Source of the DNA: CANHEE01 sp043777755
Lineage (GTDB): Bacteria > Bacteroidota > Bacteroidia > Chitinophagales > Saprospiraceae
Length of the DNA: 7,056 bases
Direction: 5' to 3'
Assembly (NCBI GenBank): GCA_043777755.1
Contig: JAYWHK010000272.1
Coordinates: forward strand, 1-7,056
The notes below the pieces were generated by a model. It saw nothing but the letters and a program-made list of their open reading frames with translations, had not been told where the DNA came from and ran no database searches. Positions 1 through 6,532 of the stretch are shown here, one piece after another. Within the stretch, counting starts at the first letter, position 1, and each line of letters starts with the position of its first letter. The position numbers and the translations under genes were made by a program.

Positions 1-176
1 TCCATTTCCGAAAGCCCTACAAAACGAGCCATCGAAAATACTGTTTTCATTGTTTTTTTCTGAACAAATTGAATGGCTTTGTCGCTTTTTTCTTTTAAAG
101 AATTGAAAAGCACATCGTTTTGTTCAAAATTGTTTTTCGTAGCAAAACTAAATATTGACCTAAAAGAATTGCTCAT
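1..176 (-). CDS. Putative ECF-type RNA polymerase sigma factor, N-terminal part (gene cut by the window edge)
   Basis: The frame opens at ATG 174-176, the only usable start codon after the in-frame stop at 282-284, and stays open to base 1, giving about 58 residues. The sequence has the look of sigma-70 region 2 of ECF factors. A 'LFNSLKEKSDKAIQFV' helix resembles the common 'L...lk.gd.kAf..ly' start. It is followed by 'MKTVFSMARFVGLSEM', which resembles the 'y..v...a...gls..dAEDi.QevF' core. The diagnostic AEDi/Q motif would fall just outside the window, so this is a resemblance, not proof. The gene starts 71 bp after the hipT stop with no hairpin between them, so it could be read from the hipBST transcript. 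An operator-like palindrome lies 85-100 bp upstream of its ATG. No clear Shine-Dalgarno or TAnnTTTG box is visible. It could instead be an unrelated small helical protein. Confidence 0.55.
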   Translation of the reverse strand, partial: MSNSFRSIFSFATKNNFEQNDVLFNSLKEKSDKAIQFVQKKTMKTVFSMARFVGLSEM

Positions 177-247
177 ATTTTGTATGTATGTTTGGTTTTT
201 TGAAAAGGTTACCGCTGATGCAGTGAATAATGATTTTAGCGAATTTT

Positions 248-1201
248 TTATATCGTTTTTATACCTAATCGGGTATGTTTTTTAGTAATTTCTGTTTTAT
301 ATAGTGTTTTAAAATCTTCGGATACAAAGCTAATGTCAATAAATTCAAACCATTTAGGAATGGCTTTTTGCATTTTAGTGAAAATATTTTCTTGTTGTTT
401 GTTGTTCAATCCGCTTATGCTAAAAGCGGTAGTAAAATCATTATGATTGATTTTTTTCTTTTTTCCATTGAGCGTTAGCGCCAAGTCTTCGTCATTGGCA
501 GGATTGACCAAAATAGTAGCAACCAAATCATACGCAGGAGCAAGGGAATAGCCAATATTGGGAATATTAATCAAGGAAAAATTTTTAAGATGCATATCGG
601 CATTGCCTGTCAAAAACGAAAAAAGTACTTGTTCCCAAAAAGAAACTAAGTCAAAAGCTGGAATTTCGCTAAATTCTTTGATGGTTTTTGCGATTTGTTC
701 GTAAGAGCCACGGTACTTGTGTTCTGTTAGTTTATTGGTCAATTGACACATATCTTCGATGTGCAATTTTTGCTGATTTACTCTATCAATTCGTTTGGTA
801 ATGTACGCCAAATTTCCAGATTGCAAACGGATGAGCGAATGAGGAACAGTTTTTATTTTTGCGATTTCAGCCAATCGCATTGTCAAATCTTCGACTTCTG
901 GCAATTGTGGATAGCGAAGTGAAGGCGGTTTTAAAATATAATTACCCCAAAGCCCAACTATCGTAAAGCGAGCAGGTCTGGCAGCACTTGGTTTTCTATC
1001 CAATTCCAATGAAAGTTTGGGTTGTACGCCTGTCACCGAATTTTGACTACGGATAATCTGCATTGCCAAATTTTCAGCGTCACTTTCACTAAAAGCAACT
1101 TCGGGTACAGTTATTTGTCCGAATATTTTTTTGCTGCATTTCGCATGAAAATCTATTTCATTTTGAAGCAAATATTGATAGCAATAAAGGCATCTTTTCA
1201 T
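248..1201 (-). CDS. hipT: HipT-like serine/threonine kinase toxin (HipA catalytic core), third gene of a HipBST module
   Basis: A 317-residue HipA-family kinase that lacks the usual N-terminal subdomain, which is encoded separately by the gene just before it. The Gly-rich loop is SVTGVQPKLSL (55-65). K91 in NYILKPP is the probable ATP lysine. The catalytic loop GNADMHLKN (199-207) supplies the base D202 and N207, and D225 in PAYDLV is the Mg ligand, so the kinase appears intact. An N-terminal Cys/His cluster (C4, C7, H19, C22) suggests a small zinc-binding knuckle. Known relatives phosphorylate aminoacyl-tRNA synthetases (HipA: GltX; E. coli HipT: TrpS) and arrest growth; the target here is unknown. 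S55 and T57 in the loop are candidate autophosphorylation sites. The start ATG overlaps the hipS stop as ATGA, which implies translational coupling. The last codons (HTRLGI) coincide with an operator-like palindrome. Confidence 0.9.
   Translation of the reverse strand: MKRCLYCYQYLLQNEIDFHAKCSKKIFGQITVPEVAFSESDAENLAMQIIRSQNSVTGVQPKLSLELDRKPSAARPARFTIVGLWGNYILKPPSLRYPQLPEVEDLTMRLAEIAKIKTVPHSLIRLQSGNLAYITKRIDRVNQQKLHIEDMCQLTNKLTEHKYRGSYEQIAKTIKEFSEIPAFDLVSFWEQVLFSFLTGNADMHLKNFSLINIPNIGYSLAPAYDLVATILVNPANDEDLALTLNGKKKKINHNDFTTAFSISGLNNKQQENIFTKMQKAIPKWFEFIDISFVSEDFKTLYKTEITKKHTRLGIKTI
261..276. promoter_or_regulatory. Third operator-like site, inside the 3' end of hipT
   Basis: ATACCTAATCGGGTAT is a perfect ATACC-N6-GGTAT palindrome in the same orientation as the two sites at the hipB promoter, and it shares ATACCT..TCGGGTAT with O2. 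It lies in codons HTRLGI near the hipT C-terminus and 85-100 bp upstream of the putative sigma factor start. I found no other copy in the window. It could be a regulatory site for the downstream gene, a roadblock to readthrough, or a coincidence of coding sequence. Confidence 0.45.
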
Positions 1202-1524
1202 TCTATAATTGTTGTTTCGTGAACACTAACGGCACCGATACAGTCTTTACAACAGGCTAACAGTAATCCCATACGATCGTTTTGGCGTAGTTTCCAGTTG
1301 CGTTCTGCAACATCTAACAACCAACCCTCAGGGATAAGTCCATCAAAAAACGGAAACAGTACATTTGATGAAAATGTATTGCTTTGCAAGGGCAATGTTT
1401 TGCTTATCGCCTCAGGAAAAGAGGACTCAATATATTCTCTTTGGTAAGTAAAATGATAGCCATTTTCATCTTCTATGAGTGTTCCTGCCCAGTGTTGGTG
1501 CATTTTTATAGTTGCTTTTCTCAT
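1198..1524 (-). CDS. hipS: HipS-like protein: stand-alone HipA N-terminal subdomain, likely antitoxin of HipT
   Basis: 108 residues matching the HipA N-terminal subdomain 1 (couple_hipA type): 'WAGTLIEDENGYHFTY' strands, the 'SKTLPL' segment (41-46), 'LFPFFDGLIPEGWLL' (56-70) and the closing 'DCIGAVSV' (94-101). In ordinary HipA proteins this domain is fused to the kinase. Here it ends at the border and the kinase begins as a new gene through a 4-bp ATGA overlap. In the E. coli HipBST system the separate HipS, not HipB, neutralises the kinase, and a tryptophan (W65) is important for this; W68 in PEGW is the likely equivalent (inference from position in the motif). The start ATG lies 5 bp after the hipB stop, so the three genes form one operon. 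There is no sign of truncation: the domain is complete at both ends. Confidence 0.88.
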   Translation of the reverse strand: MRKATIKMHQHWAGTLIEDENGYHFTYQREYIESSFPEAISKTLPLQSNTFSSNVLFPFFDGLIPEGWLLDVAERNWKLRQNDRMGLLLACCKDCIGAVSVHETTIIE

Positions 1525-1529
1525 TTTAA

Positions 1530-1730
1530 CTATTTTTTAGTCATTGGTATAGGTGCTAAATTCGCACCAAATAAAGCCAGTACTTGATTGACTTTATCCA
1601 TGCGAAGGGTCTCTTTTCCTTGTTCTAATTCTCTTACAAAACGCAAACCTACACCAGCTTTTTCTGCCAATTCAATTTGAGTAATGTCTAACAATTTTCT
1701 TTTTTCTTTTACAAATTTACTTAAACTCAT
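1530..1730 (-). CDS. hipB: HipB-like XRE-family HTH repressor, first gene of the HipBST operon
   Basis: A 66-residue protein that is almost entirely one Cro/C1 (XRE, HTH_3) domain. The helix-turn-helix runs from about T17 to K39, with 'TQIELAEKAGVG' as the first two helices and 'LRFVRELEQGKETLR' as the recognition helix region, followed by the usual 'NQVLALFGANL' helix. HipB proteins dimerise, bind palindromic operators and repress their own operon, usually in complex with the kinase. Here two copies of ATACC-N6-GGTAT sit directly upstream and straddle the promoter, which fits this role. The C-terminal tail is short (APIPMTKK), so there is little beyond the DNA-binding and dimer part. It reads into hipS with a 5-bp gap. 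The family assignment is strong; the direct role as repressor is inferred from arrangement and operators. Confidence 0.88.
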   Translation of the reverse strand: MSLSKFVKEKRKLLDITQIELAEKAGVGLRFVRELEQGKETLRMDKVNQVLALFGANLAPIPMTKK

Positions 1731-1743
1731 ATTTATATTTTTT

Positions 1744-1759
1744 ATACCTTATTGGGTGC
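1744..1759. promoter_or_regulatory. Probable HipB operator O1 (imperfect copy over the transcription start)
   Basis: ATACCTTATTGGGTGC shares the left arm, spacer pattern and GGGT with the two perfect copies, but the last two bases are GC instead of AT. It covers the predicted transcription start and touches the last base of the -7 box, a place where a bound repressor would block RNA polymerase. The mismatch may mean weaker binding. Confidence 0.5.
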
Positions 1760-1766
1760 AAAAATA
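1759..1766 (-). promoter_or_regulatory. Bacteroidota-type -7 promoter box of the hipBST operon
   Basis: On the minus strand this reads TATTTTTG, a full match to the Bacteroidota -7 consensus TAnnTTTG, placed 28 bp upstream of the hipB ATG. The expected -33 position (about 1786-1789) holds no TTTG and instead falls in the upstream operator-like palindrome. Transcription would start near 1750-1753, inside the downstream palindrome. Only the sequence match supports this; the region is A/T-rich, so chance matches occur. Confidence 0.55.
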
Positions 1767-1784
1767 ATAATAATTAGGACTAAA

Positions 1785-1800
1785 ATACCTTTTCGGGTAT
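1785..1800. promoter_or_regulatory. Probable HipB operator O2 (perfect inverted repeat over the -33 region)
   Basis: ATACCTTTTCGGGTAT: perfect 5-bp arms ATACC and GGTAT around a 6-bp spacer. It overlaps the expected -33 position of the hipB promoter and lies 41 bp from the second copy, close to four helical turns, so both sites would face the same side of DNA. The layout resembles the E. coli hipB operators (short inverted arms TATCC/GGATA around a spacer), although the arm sequence differs. Confidence 0.65.
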
Positions 1801-1908
1801 AATTTTTAAAAAAATTGCAGACAAGTTTTTTTCTATGGGTCATTTTTTATAATGCAACATTTTTTGAGTAAAGAAATACTAATCTATTGTAAATCAGTAC
1901 TTTAAAAG

Positions 1909-1935
1909 TCTTCCCTTTGGGAAGATTTAGATGGG
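1909..1935 (+). repeat. REP-like short palindrome with GGG tail, also a possible terminator of the CHAT gene
   Basis: TCTTCCC-TTT-GGGAAGA is a perfect 7-bp stem with a 3-base loop (1909-1925), followed by TTTAGATGGG. This layout of a C-run/G-run hairpin plus 'TTAG..GGG' resembles short interspersed palindromes common in Bacteroidota intergenic DNA, and two related units occur at 6477-6497 and 6592-6612. It begins 4 bp beyond the CHAT stop codon. Read on the minus strand, the hairpin is followed by CTTTTAAAG, so it may also end that transcript. Confidence 0.5.
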
Positions 1936-1938
1936 TCT

Positions 1939-4794
1939 TTACTTCCCAATCAGCACAAAACCGCCCCAATAAAAAGGTTGCGGATAAGTTAATTTGACTT
2001 CGGCTTGTGCTTTTTTAAGTGCTTCGTGTTTGTCGTTACCACTTGTCCAAAAGCGATAAAAATTGGTCATCAACAATTGCGTTGCTTGGTCATCTACTTC
2101 CCAAAGGCTGATAATCAATGACTTAGCACCTGCCGACATCACCGCCCGTTGCAAACCATAGACACCTTCGCCGTTTTTTATTTTTCCCAAACCAGTGTGA
2201 CAAGCACTCAAAACGACCAATTCCGTTTGTCGTAAGTCGAGATTTGCCATTTCGTAAGCGGTAAAAATACCATCTTCTTCGTTGATTTTGTTGTTTTGCA
2301 ATGTATTTTGTGCGCCACTCAAAAAAAGCATTGAGTGAAGCAACGGATTTTTGGTATTGCTTAATGCAAAATTACTTTTATTTTTAGCATCTTCCAAATA
2401 ATAACCGTGCGAAGCAATGTGTAGTAGGGTAGGACTTTGTTTCATATTTTTCAGCACATCTTCTTTCGCTTCTTTTTTTACATAAAGTGCTGATAGCCAA
2501 TTGTTTTTATTTAATATTTTATGAATTGCATTGACTTCTTTTTGCGTATAAGGATTGGGTTTTAGTTCAAAAGAACGAGTTTCTGAATTTTCCCAACCTT
2601 CGGGCAAGTCATATTGTTTAAGATTATTGAGGTCATAAGCGGGATTTCCTAAAAGTATTGCCGTTGGATTTTTTTGTGAAAAACTACTGTTTTCGTCAGC
2701 AATTTCTTTTAAATTGGTCAAAATTACAAAATTACATTTTTCGTCCAAATATTTTCCTGCCGAATCTTTCAAAGTTTCGAGGTTGATTTTATGGTAAATG
2801 CCATCGAGCGACACATAGATTTTCTTTTTATTTAGGAGTGCATCGTCCATAAAAGTCCAATACAAAAGCCCAATTTCTTCCATTAAATTGACGGAACCGT
2901 CCCGTCGAGTAGCCTCGAGATAATAGTTTTCGTATTGCGCATTTTCGAGCGATTTACCATTTTTTTGTGTGAATAATTTATAAGTCAAAATATTGTCTTT
3001 TTTATTGACAATCAAATAGTTATAAAATATTTTTTCTGTAAAATCATCATTTTTTTGTTCACGAAACCTGACGATTTCAATGGCGGTTTCGTCTTCTTTA
3101 AGGTTTTTAAAAATACGATGAACGGATTGTTGCTGTGTGCTTTGCCAGTCGGAAAAAGTTTGTGAAGATTGCACCAATTTTTTTTCTAAAGTATTGGTTT
3201 TTTCTTCGAGTTCAGCAAGGTTGATTTTTGCAGCAGCCAATTGTGTAGGACTGAGTGCGTAATACTTTGCGAGTTGTTTTTTTGAGTCAGAAAAAATTTG
3301 ATAATTTTCTTTAATTTCTTGATTATCAGTGTTTAATATATTTTTAACAATGCGTTGATTTTCATTTAAAAGCAAGCCTTTTGAGTACAAACGGAGTTCT
3401 AAAAGCTCTTCTAATACGGCAGGTTTTGAGTATTTCATCGCCAACATATTGAAATTTTCAAAGTTGCTTTCCACTGTTTTGTAGTAATCAATTCTATCAT
3501 CTTCGCTCAAAAAATTCAGGTAATTGCTTAAAAAAAACTTCTGAATTGCATTAGCTGCCTTGAACTCTACAAACGCCTGTTCATATTTGCCTTGCTCGGT
3601 CAGCATATTGGCAAAAGCATATTTTATTGCCAAATATTTATCGTTGTTTTTACCTAAAACCATTTCGCTTTCAGTCAAAAATGTTTCAAAAAGCGGCAAA
3701 GCTTTATCGTACTGTTCAGTTGCCGAATAGACTTTTGCCAAATTTCCCAAAGTGATGTAATAATTGGTGTTTTTTGTTCCAATCGTTTGCGCTAAAACAT
3801 CTTTTGCTTTTAAAAAATAAGTTTCACTTTCCTCAAAACGCTTGGTTTTTTTGTACAAATTCGCCAAAGAACCCAACATTGCGCCATAATCAGGATGTTT
3901 CGTTCCAACCGTTTTTTCAAAGACAGCAATCGCATTTTTCAAAGTTGTTTCGGCTTCTTTTTCCTTATTGTTAAGGTAATAAGAACGCCCTAAAACAGAA
4001 AGACAATAGGCATAATAAGGACTTTTTTGACCTATAATTTGCTCGAAAATAGGCATAGCAACTTGTGCTAACTGCTCTGATTGCTCATACCGCCCCGTCG
4101 CAAGATACAAACTTGCAAGATTAAAATTTGTCGCAGCATAATCCAGGCTTGATGTACTAAAATTTGTTTTGAGCAACTCTACGGAGTGCATATAATTTTT
4201 TTCCGCCTCTTGTACGTCATTTTTCATCAGTGCTGTATTCCCTAACAATTGAAAAATTTTAGGATAGATAATGATAGTAGAAAAATTATTTTTTTCTGAT
4301 AAAAATTTAGCATTTTGTAATGCTTTTTCAGCTTCTGCGGACTTTCCTGTTTGAATAAAAACAATACTTTTGGTGAGTAATAAAAATACATAATTGGCTG
4401 GAAAATTGACTAAAATTCGTTCTGCTTGTTCTATTTTTTCTGAGGCTTCTGCCATTTTCCGCTGTTTCAGAAGTACATTTGCTTTTTCGGCTAAAAATGC
4501 GCCTTGTAAAAAATGCTGTTTTGAATAAATATTTAAGGCAGGCTCTATAAAAGTTAGAAGCGAGTCCGCCTTTTGTACTTGCTCCAAAGTAGCATACAAA
4601 GAACTACTTTTAATAAAATAAAATAAATACGTACTATCTTGATTGTTAGCATTGTATATATTATTTTCAAAAAAATATTTTGCTTCCGAGTAAGCACCAT
4701 TTTTTAATAGCCTATTAAATCCAACGTAATCTTGTGCTTTTGAGCTGTTTTGAAAAAGAAAAAAAAGAAAAAAAATAGCGGTTAGTTTTCTCAT
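1939..4794 (-). CDS. Exported TPR-CHAT protein (caspase-like cysteine peptidase domain)
   Basis: 951 residues from ATG 4792-4794. An in-frame extension to a TTG codon at 4831-4833 exists, but the later ATG places a clean signal peptide (MRKLTAIFFLFFLFQNSSKAQ, ending near A20-Q21) at the N-terminus. Helical repeats follow. Four units with a G-containing turn (IIGQKSPYY, TVGTKHPDY, TIGTKNTNY, VLGKNNDKY) have their Gly at 255, 297, 339 and 381, an exact 42-residue period typical of kinesin-light-chain TPRs. A helical linker (about 420-555) leads to a CHAT domain (about 557-951) with HIASHG (catalytic H796) and SACHTG (catalytic C865), and it ends in the usual WGGFVLIG. CHAT domains are caspase/separase-fold peptidases. 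The substrate is unknown; the signal peptide implies work in the periplasm or outside. It is separated from the M28 peptidase gene by a terminator, so it is probably its own unit. Confidence 0.92.
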   Translation of the reverse strand: MRKLTAIFFLFFLFQNSSKAQDYVGFNRLLKNGAYSEAKYFFENNIYNANNQDSTYLFYFIKSSSLYATLEQVQKADSLLTFIEPALNIYSKQHFLQGAFLAEKANVLLKQRKMAEASEKIEQAERILVNFPANYVFLLLTKSIVFIQTGKSAEAEKALQNAKFLSEKNNFSTIIIYPKIFQLLGNTALMKNDVQEAEKNYMHSVELLKTNFSTSSLDYAATNFNLASLYLATGRYEQSEQLAQVAMPIFEQIIGQKSPYYAYCLSVLGRSYYLNNKEKEAETTLKNAIAVFEKTVGTKHPDYGAMLGSLANLYKKTKRFEESETYFLKAKDVLAQTIGTKNTNYYITLGNLAKVYSATEQYDKALPLFETFLTESEMVLGKNNDKYLAIKYAFANMLTEQGKYEQAFVEFKAANAIQKFFLSNYLNFLSEDDRIDYYKTVESNFENFNMLAMKYSKPAVLEELLELRLYSKGLLLNENQRIVKNILNTDNQEIKENYQIFSDSKKQLAKYYALSPTQLAAAKINLAELEEKTNTLEKKLVQSSQTFSDWQSTQQQSVHRIFKNLKEDETAIEIVRFREQKNDDFTEKIFYNYLIVNKKDNILTYKLFTQKNGKSLENAQYENYYLEATRRDGSVNLMEEIGLLYWTFMDDALLNKKKIYVSLDGIYHKINLETLKDSAGKYLDEKCNFVILTNLKEIADENSSFSQKNPTAILLGNPAYDLNNLKQYDLPEGWENSETRSFELKPNPYTQKEVNAIHKILNKNNWLSALYVKKEAKEDVLKNMKQSPTLLHIASHGYYLEDAKNKSNFALSNTKNPLLHSMLFLSGAQNTLQNNKINEEDGIFTAYEMANLDLRQTELVVLSACHTGLGKIKNGEGVYGLQRAVMSAGAKSLIISLWEVDDQATQLLMTNFYRFWTSGNDKHEALKKAQAEVKLTYPQPFYWGGFVLIGK

Positions 4795-4851
4795 ATTTGG
4801 AAATTGGTTTATTGACTTTATTAGAAATATCAATTAAAATCAAATGCTGAT

Positions 4852-4896
4852 TAATAAACAGCCTATTAAACTCAACGTTTAATAGGCTGTTTATTT
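4852..4896 (-). terminator. Rho-independent terminator of the M28 peptidase gene
   Basis: Perfect 18-bp arms 4853-4870 and 4878-4895 (core AACAGCCTATTAAA / TTTAATAGGCTGTT), extended by a C-G pair to 19 bp with loop TCAAC. The stem starts directly at the peptidase stop codon (4896-4898) and has an A-rich 5' flank and T-rich 3' flank on either strand, so it may work in both directions. It isolates the peptidase from the CHAT gene, which starts 58 bp further on. Confidence 0.85.
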
Positions 4897-6275
4897 TACA
4901 AATATTTATCCATCAAAATCACCAAAGAAGTCATAGCGGCTGCACCCAATTTGAGTTCTCGTTCATTGACTTTTTCAAAAGTATCAGCATTGGTGTGGTG
5001 ATAATCAAAATAGCGTTGTGGGTCAGCGGTCAGACCAGCCAAAAATGTTTTTTGCTTTTTCAAAGGAGAAATATCCGCACCGCTGCCTCCTTTTTTCAAA
5101 ATAAGCGAATAGGTTTCAAATAAATCTTGCCATTGCATTGCTTTTTTGAACTTTTCGGTAAAAATACTTTCATCGCCTTCAAAAGAAAAACCTCTTGGAG
5201 AATTGCCACCGCCGTCACTTTCAATCGCAGCAAGGTGAATTTCGCCTTTTCGGAGTGCTTCTTCTGCATATTTTTTTCCGCCAGCCAAACCATTTTCTTC
5301 ATTGGCAAAAAGAACACAACGAATCGTATGTTTTGGGCGATAATTTAGTTTTTTCATCAAATACAAAACCTCCATGGATTGCACACAGCCAGTACCATCA
5401 TCGTGTGCGCCTTCGCCTACGTCCCAGCTGTCCAGATGCCCGCCAACAGCAATAAATTCATTCGATTTTTCACTTCCTTTGATTTGTCCGATAACGGAAT
5501 AGGCTTGTACGTCAGGTAATTTTTCACAAAAAGTCTTGATTTCTACCTGTACTTTTTCTTTTTTCAACAAAGCACTTAATACTTCTGCATGATTCGTACT
5601 GACCGAAATAGCTGGTATAGTTGGCTGATTATCAGGAAATTGTGTTGTTCCTGTGTGAGGGAAATCGTCCAGTAGGGTAGTCATAGAGCGAACAATTGCC
5701 GCTACTGCGCCATATTTTGCAGCACGAGCAGGGCCCGCCACACGTTGATCCACTGCACCGCCATACGCCTGACCAGTATTAAAGAGCGTATTGTCCATTG
5801 GGCGGTTGTAAAATACGATTTTGCCTTTGACTTTATCGCCCAATTGATCTACTTCATCTAAACTTTTTACTTCGATTACTTCTGCATTGACACCATTTTT
5901 TGGGCTTGCGCCAGAACCGCCCAATGCCAAAATCTCTAATTTGAAATTGCCCAAAGACGATGATTTTACGATTTTAGCTTCTTCTTTTTTGCCTCGAACC
6001 CATCGAGGAACCATGCACGGCTGAAACCAAACACTGTCCAATCCCAAAGAATCCAAAGTGCTTTTTGCCCAATTGGCAGCACGGTTATAGTTCTCAGAAC
6101 CACTGACACGGTTGCCGATTTTTTTGCAAAGATATTCTTCCCAACGGTAGCATTGTCCGTTGCTTAATGCCTTATTATAGATGCTTTTGATAAATAAAGC
6201 ATCGTCATTGCTTGTTTGTGCATTGATTTTTAGTATAAATAAGCTAAAAATGCTTAAAAGGAGTATTTTTTTCAT
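4896..6275 (-). CDS. Exported M28 zinc metallopeptidase with PA domain, carboxypeptidase Q-like
   Basis: 459 residues with a signal peptide MKKILLLSIFSLFILKINAQ, probably cut near A19-Q20. A protease-associated (PA) domain lies at about 128-250. The catalytic domain shows all M28 co-catalytic zinc ligands: H280 (GGHLDSW), bridging D292 (AHDDGTG), E327 with general base E326 (ANEENG), D354 (IESDGG) and H427 (YHHTNADT). Length and domain order match human carboxypeptidase Q (PGCP), which cleaves dipeptides; the exact substrate here is not visible. The enzyme should act in the periplasm or outside the cell on small peptides, probably for nutrition. Upstream, TACTTTTA (6291-6298, minus strand) misses the -7 consensus by one base. 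A strong terminator follows immediately, so it is probably monocistronic. Confidence 0.93.
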   Translation of the reverse strand: MKKILLLSIFSLFILKINAQTSNDDALFIKSIYNKALSNGQCYRWEEYLCKKIGNRVSGSENYNRAANWAKSTLDSLGLDSVWFQPCMVPRWVRGKKEEAKIVKSSSLGNFKLEILALGGSGASPKNGVNAEVIEVKSLDEVDQLGDKVKGKIVFYNRPMDNTLFNTGQAYGGAVDQRVAGPARAAKYGAVAAIVRSMTTLLDDFPHTGTTQFPDNQPTIPAISVSTNHAEVLSALLKKEKVQVEIKTFCEKLPDVQAYSVIGQIKGSEKSNEFIAVGGHLDSWDVGEGAHDDGTGCVQSMEVLYLMKKLNYRPKHTIRCVLFANEENGLAGGKKYAEEALRKGEIHLAAIESDGGGNSPRGFSFEGDESIFTEKFKKAMQWQDLFETYSLILKKGGSGADISPLKKQKTFLAGLTADPQRYFDYHHTNADTFEKVNERELKLGAAAMTSLVILMDKYL

Positions 6276-6328
6276 AAATATAAATTTTGGTAAAAGTAAG
6301 TATTTTTTTTAATAAAAAAATAAAAATA

Positions 6329-6368
6329 AAAAAGACTCAAAAAAATGCTAAATTTTTTGAGTCTTTTT
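6329..6368. terminator. Strong hairpin, probable bidirectional terminator
   Basis: Perfect 16-bp arms AAAAAGACTCAAAAAA (6329-6344) and TTTTTTGAGTCTTTTT (6353-6368) with an 8-base loop. A-tracts lead in and T-tracts lead out on both strands. It lies upstream of the M28 peptidase and would stop minus-strand transcripts arriving from the lipoprotein gene. The stem itself is mostly A-T with a GACTC core. Confidence 0.7.
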
Positions 6369-6476
6369 GTGAAAATATATTGAATTACATAAGATTTTAC
6401 CCTTTTTACGGCAATGTCATTAAGCTAAGGAATTTGATTTTAAATGCTTTGCTCAACAACCTAAATTTACTTTCTG

Positions 6477-6497
6477 ATGCCCTTACCCTAAAGGGAA
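6477..6497 (-). repeat. REP-like unit, left arm of a 21-bp inverted repeat
   Basis: On the minus strand this reads TTCCCTTTAGGGTAAGGGCA and one further T: a CCCT-TT-AGGG mini-palindrome followed by a GGG tail. It is the inverted partner of 6592-6612, with 20 of 21 bases identical. It resembles the unit at 1909-1935 in layout (C-run/TTT/G-run, then a spaced GGG). Confidence 0.6.
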
Positions 6498-6532
6498 CTC
6501 TGTTCAAAAAAGTAAATTTTTCCAATTTTTAT

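Noticed and set aside
73..285. Plus-strand open frame of 70 codons
   Set aside because: It is antisense to the sigma-like gene and the hipT end, and its F/L-rich content is what reverse translation of K/N-rich coding gives.
248..1524. hipS and hipT as a frameshifted single hipA gene
   Set aside because: The break lies exactly at the domain border known from HipBST, with a clean ATGA overlap and complete domains on both sides.
4795..4833. 13-residue N-terminal extension of the CHAT protein from a TTG codon
   Set aside because: The ATG at 4792-4794 gives a canonical signal peptide starting MRK, whereas the extension would push the hydrophobic segment inward.
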